In this document: positions 14,001 through 23,500 of the stretch, piece by piece
Layout of the letters: each line of letters opens with the position of its first letter
Numbering within the stretch: the stretch's first letter is position 1
Source: Inia geoffrensis
Taxonomy: Eukaryota > Chordata > Mammalia > Artiodactyla > Iniidae
Direction: 5' to 3'
NCBI GenBank assembly: GCA_036417435.1
Contig: CM070901.1
Location: 66,460,501 to 66,524,500 of the forward strand
DNA length: 64,000 nucleotides
Program-made: the position numbers and the translations under genes
The notes under the pieces: model-generated
Seen by the model: only the letters and a program-made list of their open reading frames with translations
The model's database searches: none
Told to the model about the DNA's origin: nothing

Positions 14001-14843
14001 AATAAGTGGCGAGGGGAAAACTGGACAGCTACATGTAAAAGAATGAAATTAGAACATTCTCTAACACCATACACAAAAATAAACTCAAAATGGATTAAAG
14101 ACCTAAATGTTAAGACCAGATAGTATAAAACTCCTAGAAGAAAACATAGGCAGAACATTCTTTGACATAAATTGCAGCAGTATCTTTTTGGATCCACCTG
14201 CTAGAGTAATGAAAATGAAAACAAGAACAAACAAATGGGACCTAATTAAACTGAAAAGCTTTTGCATAGCAAAGGAAACCGTAAACAAAACAAAAATACA
14301 ACCTACAGAATGGGAGAAAATATTTGCAAATGATGCAACCAAAATGGGATTAATTTCCAAAATATACAAACAGCTCATACAGCTCAATATCAAAAAAAAA
14401 CAAACAACCCAGTCAAAAAATGGGCAGAAGATCTAAATAGACATTTCTCCAAAGAAGACATACAGATGGCCAAGAGGCACATGAAAAGATGCTCAACATC
14501 GCTAATTATTAGAGAAATGCAAATCAAAACTACAAGGAGGTGTCACCTCATACCAGACTACAAATAATAAATGCTGGGGAGGGTGTGGAGAAAAGGGAAC
14601 CCTCCTACACTGTTGATGGGAATGTAAACTGGTACAGCCACTATGGAGAACAGTATGGAGGAGCTCTACTAAAAATAGAGCTACTATATGATCCTGCAAT
14701 CCCACTCTTGGGCATCTGGAGAAAACCATACTGCAAAAAGATACATGCATCCCAATGTTCATTGAAGTATTATTTATAATACCCAAGACATGGAAGCAAT
14801 CTACATGTCCATCGACAGATAAATGGATAAAGAAGATGTGGTG

Positions 14844-14877
<34 letters not shown>

Positions 14878-17492
14878 TACACACATATACCACAATAGAA
14901 TATTACTCAGCCATAAAAAAGAATGAAATAATACCATTTGCAGCAACATGGATGGACCTATCATACTAAGTGAAGTCAGAGAAAGACAAATATCATATGA
15001 CATCACTTATATGTGAAATCTAAAAAAATGATACAAATGAACTTATTTATGAAACAGACTCACAGACATAGAAAACAAACTTATGGTTACCAAAGAGGAA
15101 AGGTCGGGATAAATTAGGAATTTGGGAATAACATATACACACTACCATATAAAAAATAGATAACCAACAAGTATAGCACAGGGAACTATATTCAGTATCT
15201 TGTAATAATCTATATGGGAAAAGAATCTGAAAAAAAAAGATATGTGTGTATATATATACACACACATACATGTACGTATAACTGAATCACTTTGCTGTAC
15301 ACCTGAAACTAACACAACATTCTAAATCAATTGTACTTCAATAAAATTTTTAATAAATAAATTTTTTAAAAAGATACAGAGGTTCCAACTGAAAGAGCTC
15401 CCAATGGCCCAAACTAAAATAATTTGAGCAAGAAAATAAAGTAGTATTTATAATACAAAGGAGAAAAATATATATCCATGAATCTGCATGGATATAACAA
15501 ATGAGTTTTTTCAGTTTTACTGAGGAATAATAGGCCAATAAATAAGTGATTGAATAAAGATTTAAGTGGAGGAGAATAGACAAATGTCCCTTGCAGAAAA
15601 ATTCCAAATAATTCATATAGCTACTCTACTCTTAAGGAGGTCAAGCACAACCCCTTAAGTGTGGGCTACACATAGTAACTCTTCCAAAGAGTACAGTATG
15701 TAAAGGGAGAAAGAAACAAGTAACTTAATAGTGGAAAAACCTGACAAACACAGATTCAAGTCAGGGGATCAAAAAGAACAGCAATATACCTAAAGCCTGT
15801 CATACAGAGTGAAGTAAGTCAGAAAGAGAAAAACAAATACCATAACACATAACACATATATATGGAATCTAAAAAAAAAAAAAAAAAAAAAAAAAAGGTT
15901 CTGATGAACCTAAGGGCAGGACAGGAATAAAGATGCAGACATAGAGAGTGGACTTGAGGGCACGGGGAGGGGGAAGGGTGAGCTGGGATGAAGTGAGAGA
16001 GTGGCACTGACATATATACACTACCAAATGTAAGATAGACAGCTAGTGGGAAGCAGCCGCATAGCACCGGGAGATCAGCTCTGTGCTTTGTGACCACCTA
16101 GAGGGGTGTGATATAGGGAGGGTGGGAGGGAGGGAGACGCAAGAGGGAGGAGATATGGGAACATATGTATATGTATAACTGATTCACTTTGTTATAAAGT
16201 AGAAACTAACACACCATTGTAAAGCAATTATACTCCAATAAAGATGTTAAAAAAGAAAAAAAGGAACATCAATACTGATAAAACATATTGATTGGATGTG
16301 GTGAGAATGGCACTCCATCTCTGTGGTCTTCTTCCTAAAAACACATTTTCTCAAATCTAACCATGAGGAAAACAGACAAATCCCAATCAAGGGACCATGT
16401 ACAAATACCTGAGCAGTATTCCCAAAACTGTCAAGGTCTTCAAAAACAAGGAAAGTGTGAGAAACTCTCACAACCACGAAGAGCCTAAGGAGATTTGACT
16501 ATTAAATGTAATGTGGTATCCTAGAAGGGGTGCTAGAACTGAAAAGGGACATCACACAAAATTAAAGAATTCTGAATAAGGTATGGACTTTCATTAATAG
16601 TAATGTATCAATATTGGTTCACTAATTGTGACAAATCTACCATACTAATGTAAGATGTCAATAATAGAGGAAACTGGGCATAGTGTATGCAGGAACTCTC
16701 TTTGCAATAATTCTATAAATCTAAGATTATCCTAAAACTAAAATTTTATTAAAGAAAAATCTAGGAAAGCTTCCAGATGTGCAATGAACATTTACATCAA
16801 ACACAATCAAGAGAACTCATGAACATGAGATTAAATCAGTTACCTGGTTCCACAACTGTAATACTGCACTGTGCCTGGAACTTTACAGAAATTCTCTCTA
16901 CTCTTTTAAACAGCCCTAAAAGTTTGGTCATTTATAATCAAACTGGGGATGGATCCATTTATATAATGCATTTACATCTGGACATAGAATCCAAGTTTGT
17001 GATCCATAAAAAGTTGTAAGATTCCTAAAACTAATTTGGAGAGAGTGGAAGGCATCATAAACCTTCCTATCATTTTATTTGATAAATCAATCTCAAAACC
17101 CCTGCTGATAGGCCTACCTATATAAGGATACACAAGGATAAGTCATGTCACAAGGAAACCTGTAATAACTGTGCCTTTGGCCCCAACTCTCCTCTGCCAT
17201 TCCCCCAACCTGGATTACCCCAATACTAGATTTCCTTAACAACTTAATTTTTTAAACAATAGATTCATCAAAAAATTAACAGACTATTAACAGCAACAAT
17301 TAACTTACCCTCTATCATTGCCAGTTAATTTAATAATTTGAAAAGAGAGCAAAGAAAGAGGAGAGGATTATGCAAAGATAAAGGAAATATTAGATAATGA
17401 ATCCCTGTAGAGTTATAAAACATGACCATATAAGAATTCAATCCCATCCTGAACTATATTTTAACTTTTGTCATTGAAGAGGTAATACCACA

Positions 17493-17523
<31 letters not shown>

Positions 17524-20500
17524 CATGATTCATTCTAAAGGATCTAGAATGAAACATGAATCTCCCACTCATCCCTGATGCTCTGGCACCCCAGTTCAAA
17601 GGTATCCACTGTTCCCAATTTCATCTGTATCATTCTAGAAATAGTATATACATGTATATACAATGTGTAAAGATATATATTTTTGTTTGTTTATACAAAT
17701 GAGATCACACTATACATATTACAACCTGCTATTTCTTCTCAGTAATGAAATACTAGAGGCTATCCCATGTAAGTGCAAAATATTTATCTGATTTCTTTTA
17801 GTGGTTTCACAATATTCCAATGTTTATGTATATCTTAAATTATGTATATACAGGCTAGTCCTCAAGGAGTTCCAATTTTGAGGGAAATCAGGTTTAAGGT
17901 GAAAGAAGTGATCATGAATATAAAAGTGTCAGAGATGCAAGTTCTATGCAAGCAAACCCAGCATCAGAAGGAGTTCTTCTAGCACCAAGGAATTAAAAGC
18001 AACTGGCAACAGATCTGGCCATTACGTAATCTAGATATTAAAGCTGTCCTATGAGATTAAACCTGAGGCAAAAGCACAGAACAACCTAGACAAGTTGCAC
18101 ATCCCTTGCTTAGCTTTATAGTTGCCTGAAATTGTGACACACCAGACTGGATGCTTCAAAAAATCACAAATCAAGATAGTAAAAGATTAACCATGAAGTA
18201 CTGTTTAATAATGGCTTCCCTATCACCCCATCCTATCTGATGCAAAGCCCAGTTTCAAAGTCCATGTAGAACAGTACTGGTGCACTTACTCAGTTCTGTA
18301 CATTGTTTCTGAAGGTGCTTGTGTGTTTATGCCTTACTTTCTCTCCGATCTCTAAAGCTGATGTCGAAAGAAAAAATATACCAGTAGGCTGCTTTAAGCA
18401 ATGTCTTCAAAGAGTAGAGTGATCACCCTATTTAAACACGCAAAGATTTAAGGCTAGCCATAAACTAATGAGCTTAACAAAACAGCACTGTGATCTATCT
18501 GTGCAAGTGTTTACGATCACAGTACTAAGTGTTGGCTTATTAAGCCCAGAGCCTTTTTACCAGGATAAAGTGGCCAAAGACATTGGTTTCAAACACCTCC
18601 TGGAGGCCATCAGCAGTAATCTTTTCACTCTGGGTCAGCACTCCTTCAGCTGTAGAGAATATATGAATCGCTTTTCTGAAACAGTAGAAGAAAATTGCAT
18701 GACTTTTTAAAGCTTCTTTAACTGAAGATACTAAACAGACAACCCCTCCTGCCTTCTCCCACCCCAAAACTACATTTTCCTTGATTCTGTAATAACAGGA
18801 ACAAAAATACCTATTTCTCAGAGTGGGTTATCATAAGTACTAAATCAAATGCAAAAATGCTTTCTTGCCCCAATTCACAGAAGGACTTACATAGTTATAG
18901 CTCATACTACCAATAGGAACCCGAGTCTCTCAAAAACCTGCTGCAAAAACTCTCAGCACCTCTTTCCAAATCAGGTTACAAGTCAACTGCCCTGGGGGAA
19001 TAATAGCTACGCCAAGAAGAAAAAGTCATCCCCTGAACACTGGCTTTTAACTGCTGAACAAAGTTAAACAGGCTGTTTTATTATTAGGAATTCTTGAAGC
19101 ATCAAATATACTAATTGATTTGCTGTGAGATCTATGTCGTAGGTCAAGACCAGCGTGGAATTTTGTGTGTAGGACTGTGTTTAATGGCAGAGAAGTAAAA
19201 CAAAAGTAGCAGTATAGGAAATAGCATGCAGTGAGAGTAATATCTGCTTATGAATAAGTACCCTGGGTCACAAAATAAGATTTATTTCTTACTGTAGGTT
19301 GTGGTTAAACATTTTTGGAAGCCATTCTAATAATGCATATAGAGAATCTCCCAGGAAGGTATTTAGGTCTGTACATTTCCCCAGCCTACTGGTCAGGGCA
19401 CCTGACACACAGCTGAGAAATGCTTCTCAAGTTGCCTTCCTGGGTCTTAAGAGTCTCACTGACAATTCTGCCTAGTTCTGAAATGTTCTTGCTAACAGAC
19501 ACAGTCAGGCAGACCAAAATGGAACTGCCAAAATGTCCAACCACACAGAAATGTCCTGGGGACCAAGAACACAATAAGAATCATGACTTGCAACATTCCT
19601 CACAAAGATGAAACCTTCTTTCATGACATGGCTGCAATGCGCCCTTTCTGTCTTCATTCTTCTCAACACCCCCTCATCTCCTCAAGTTATCCTACTGAGG
19701 GCAAAACTAGGCAAAGTAATAAACACCTTCCTTCTAATCAGTTCACCTAGAAGACGGAAATTACCTTGAAAAGAGGCCACAGAACAGTGCTTTGATATTT
19801 AGCTGTGGATTAGGCATGATCCCAGCATTTAGATATACATAGTCAAATCTCTGAAACCTGCAAGTAAAACCAGGAAAAGATTGTTAGTTATCTCTTTGAG
19901 CAACTAGAATAAAGGCCTATGAAGGACAGAAAGTACTTTCTGAACCAAAAAGACGGCCATAGCAAGCTACAGCATCAGTATTACTTTCTCAACAGTTTTT
20001 CTTTAGCCATGGCAAATATTTGAGCATTCTTTTCTTTGATGGTGGCTTCAAACAGAATTTGGAGAGCTTTAACGGGCTTTGAAGTCCAATCTTCTCTGAT
20101 CAATGCTCCTTCCAGCTTAGTCCTCCCAACAAGGCACTGAAGCAACTTTCTATTAAACCCACTCTCCTTCTGGTCTTAGAAAGTTTTTTGCATTTTTTTT
20201 TTAATTCACATCTTCCCTCATTGACAAGTGAAATCTATATAATCTGATCCATCAGTGCTGGAATCTGAACGCCAAGATATCCACTAGAGCGTTAGATCCA
20301 TGTGGAAACCTCTCCTTGTTCGTGGCCAGGTGCTCTGTGTCATAAAATGATGAAAGCTCACAAGAATACAGTGAGATTATAGAAGCTAAATGGGGGTAAG
20401 GTGCTTCCGATAGGCTCCCTCCAGGACACGTGTGAAATGCTGACTTGCGAAGCCTTTTTCACCAACATAAACCTTGATCTAAGTGTATTCTTTTTGAAAT

Positions 20501-23500
20501 AGGTTCAAGGTAAGTAGAGCCTGTTCTCATTATACTTACAGACACCATGAATATTCAAAATGTCGCCTAGAATTCTGTGCACCACACTGTCTCCATGTCC
20601 TCCGTATAACCCAGGACAACACGGGCCACTGCTGCTAAAGCTGGTACCTCAGGATCATACATGGTTACCAATACACACCACACACGACATTTCCTGATCA
20701 TCCTATAAGTAATCAGCAGCCGCATGGCTCTAATTATAAACTGACTGTTTAAATTGCTCATATTGATACCATGAGGTTATCCATGTAAGAGCCACAAAGA
20801 CAGTATGGGTCCAGCTATTGCTAGTTGTTCCATTATCTAACTTGCAAACTTTCATCTAAGTATGCTAACAAATCTCGCTGGGAATGGAGAGGGAATGTTT
20901 AGCAAAGAGTGGAAATGGCAAATTTCCAAATTCAGGTCTGGCTGCAGTTAAACAGCATAGTACCCTTGAAAGCTGAAATGACTGACACAATTGCTCTATT
21001 CTGGATAAAACGGAACCACTATTCCTTATCAGTTTTCAGCGGCACAAATCTAATAGAACAGAGTATCACAGGTGGAAAGACCAGCATCAGGAATGGTGCT
21101 GCTTCAGCCAACTGGAAAGGGCCCTTCTCAAGCTCTCTTCGCCTCTAAATCTAGGTCCATAGTCGAAGACAATCCATTTGGGCCATGAAGGGCAAGACAT
21201 CCTTCGTATAAGCAAGAGATCTATCTGGACACTGTCACATATGCCCAAATTTGTCAGTATCACTACAACCATCATTTCCTAAATTCGGATAATACCACCC
21301 ACCTCAAAGAGAGCTGTTTTGAGGATTAAATAAATACATCAACGCTGCACTTAAATGCTGACAGGCAGCTGGGACAACTCATCGTCTTAGTGCTACCTTC
21401 TTCCCCACAGCCTGCCCCCTTACGTTTGGGTCGAATTACTAAATATCCTACTAAATACTAAATTACTAAAACTGTGATAACCTACCCTGAGCCTTTGAAG
21501 GCAGTTGAGAATAGTCAGTACTATGAATGTCGCAACATGAAATCTCAAAACTGCACTGAAATGGGCTACGACTAACTGAGGATGAAGGTTCTATTCTGCT
21601 AAACAAGGAAATAACTAAATCTATACAAAACAGGATGAGCGAGCCAACTGGCTGAGAAGGTTTGGGGACAGAAAGCCTGCAAACACAACTTGAAACTCGT
21701 AACTGCTCTCCCGACTTGAGGGTTTTTAAATCAGTAAGGGCAGTGACTGTACAGTTTCACAGACTTGGAGACAAGTTATGGAAAAGTAGATGTGAAAACC
21801 TAGAAAAGCTCAGTTTTTAGAAAGATAATGTGACAGAAAATTCTAGGAGCTCAGCAGTAGAGGAGAGCAAACCCTCATTTACAAAGGGCTAAGGCTGCAG
21901 GGAAAACTGTGCCGAAGAAAACCAGTTTCACTTTGTAACTTGTACATGTGGAACAGGGTAATGCAAATTGCTATCAATAAACATATATAAAATGCAAACT
22001 ATTGGGCTTCCCTGGTGGCGCAGTGGTTGAGAGTCCGCCTGCCGATGCAGGGGACACGATTCGTGTCCCGGTCCGGGAGGATCCCACATGCCGCGGAGCG
22101 GCCGGGCCCGTGAGCCATGGCCACTGAGCCTGCGTGTCCGGAGCCTGTGCTCCGCAACGGGAGAGGCCACAATAGTGAGAGGCCCCCGTACCGCAAAACA
22201 AAAAAACAGAACAAAAACAAAAAAAGCAAACTATTATTCTTCAGCCAACACTTTAACCAAGAAGGCCTTCCTTATGTATGCTGAAGTTCATTTTATTGTC
22301 CAAGGAAATAAAGCAGCTCTTGCTTTGTAAGGAACTCAATTACAAAAATGTAATTAATAATTTATTGATTAAATTAAATGACTGGTTCAATTTAATTATT
22401 CCAGATATTGCTAGGACTTAGCATGGACTAGTGCAGGGTTCTTGACTTTTTGATCATAAATTCCTCTTAGAATTTAATAAAAAGCATGCCCTCTCTCTCC
22501 AGAAAAATGCATTGTGCACCCATATGCAATTTATTGTACACACTTTCTGGGAATTTATACATCCAAGGACTCTATCCCTTCATATACTAAATATTTATCA
22601 AATGTTTATTACATGCCAATTGCTGTCCAGGTATGAACAAATTTTTAGTGGCCTGGGGAAGTTTCTTCACTTGTCAGTACCTGCCCTACCACTTAATGAA
22701 GTTCTTATGTGAAGGAAAGATGCAAAAAATGCATTCAAACATCAAAGGAGTTACACTAACATAAAGCTTCACAACTGACCACATGTCAAAATACACTGAT
22801 AAATTAATACACTGATAAATTAATCTTCATGGAATGGGCATGATTATGACTGAGAAAGAAATTTTGGTACTGAGGCAAGGCAATAACGGGTCACTCTATA
22901 CAGATTTCCTCAGCGTAACATCTTTTTATACTGCACCTGTTTCTTTTTTAGGTTTTCCTATCCTTTCTTACTCTATTAGCTGTTGTGTTGCACAATCACA
23001 TGAGAGAAAAGCCATCCACAAGGGGCATACCTTTGCTTGAGCTCCTTGGAGGCCTGGAACACTGACGGCAGGCTGCTGACATCCACCTGCACGGTGGAGA
23101 CCTCGGCGGTGGGGTGGGAGGCCAGCAGAGCAGTGCGGACGGCTTCCGCTTTGCTCATGTTCCTGCACGCCAAGCACAGGTGAAGCTCATGGTCTTCCTC
23201 TAGCAACCGCCTGCAGAGGGCTAGGCCAATGCCACTGAAAGGACAATTCAGATACAGAATATGCATTCAGTGAGATGGTGCCAAATAGAAGCATTTCTCC
23301 CTGGCTCAGAAGACTGATTTTGTCAACTTGAGCCCTAACCAGGAGCCCAGGTAGACAGAAGGAATTCAAAAATTACGTAAAGAAGGGGGAACTCTCCAAC
23401 TCTAATAGTCACTGGCTCAGGACGCTGTCCCGTTTGCGTTTCTTTCATTCTGCAAAAGCTCAATGACCCAAATAACTCGACTGCAAATCAGAGTTCTCCT

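Larger units (their letters stand above)
13365..18560 (-). other. HSD17B7: HSD17B7 intron 4: contents
   Basis: The largest HSD17B7 intron (5.2 kb) is a LINE graveyard: a 1.4 kb L1 (13930-15360), an older L1M copy (15370-16760) split by a young L1 3' end (15790-16255), and an older L1 fragment after a T-run (17490-17860). No exon-like sequence was seen between them. Confidence 0.7.
19858..23030 (-). other. HSD17B7: HSD17B7 intron 2: contents
   Basis: 3.17 kb. Apart from the orphan open segment at 19981-20175 and a CHR SINE at 22004-22225, the intron shows no recognised repeat. Several short frames around 20567-21275 have no protein-like character. Confidence 0.55.

Noticed and set aside
14107..14436. 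109-codon frame with protein-like content
   Set aside because: It is the C-terminal part of L1 ORF2 in a truncated, frame-broken element, not a host gene.
18540..18767. Alternative extended first exon for HSD17B7 from the ATG at 18767
   Set aside because: The extra residues upstream of KAIHIFS are intronic, and the AG acceptor at 18676 explains the boundary.
22004..22225. tRNA gene
   Set aside because: The tRNA-like head belongs to a SINE with target duplication and A-tail; no intact cloverleaf is expected.
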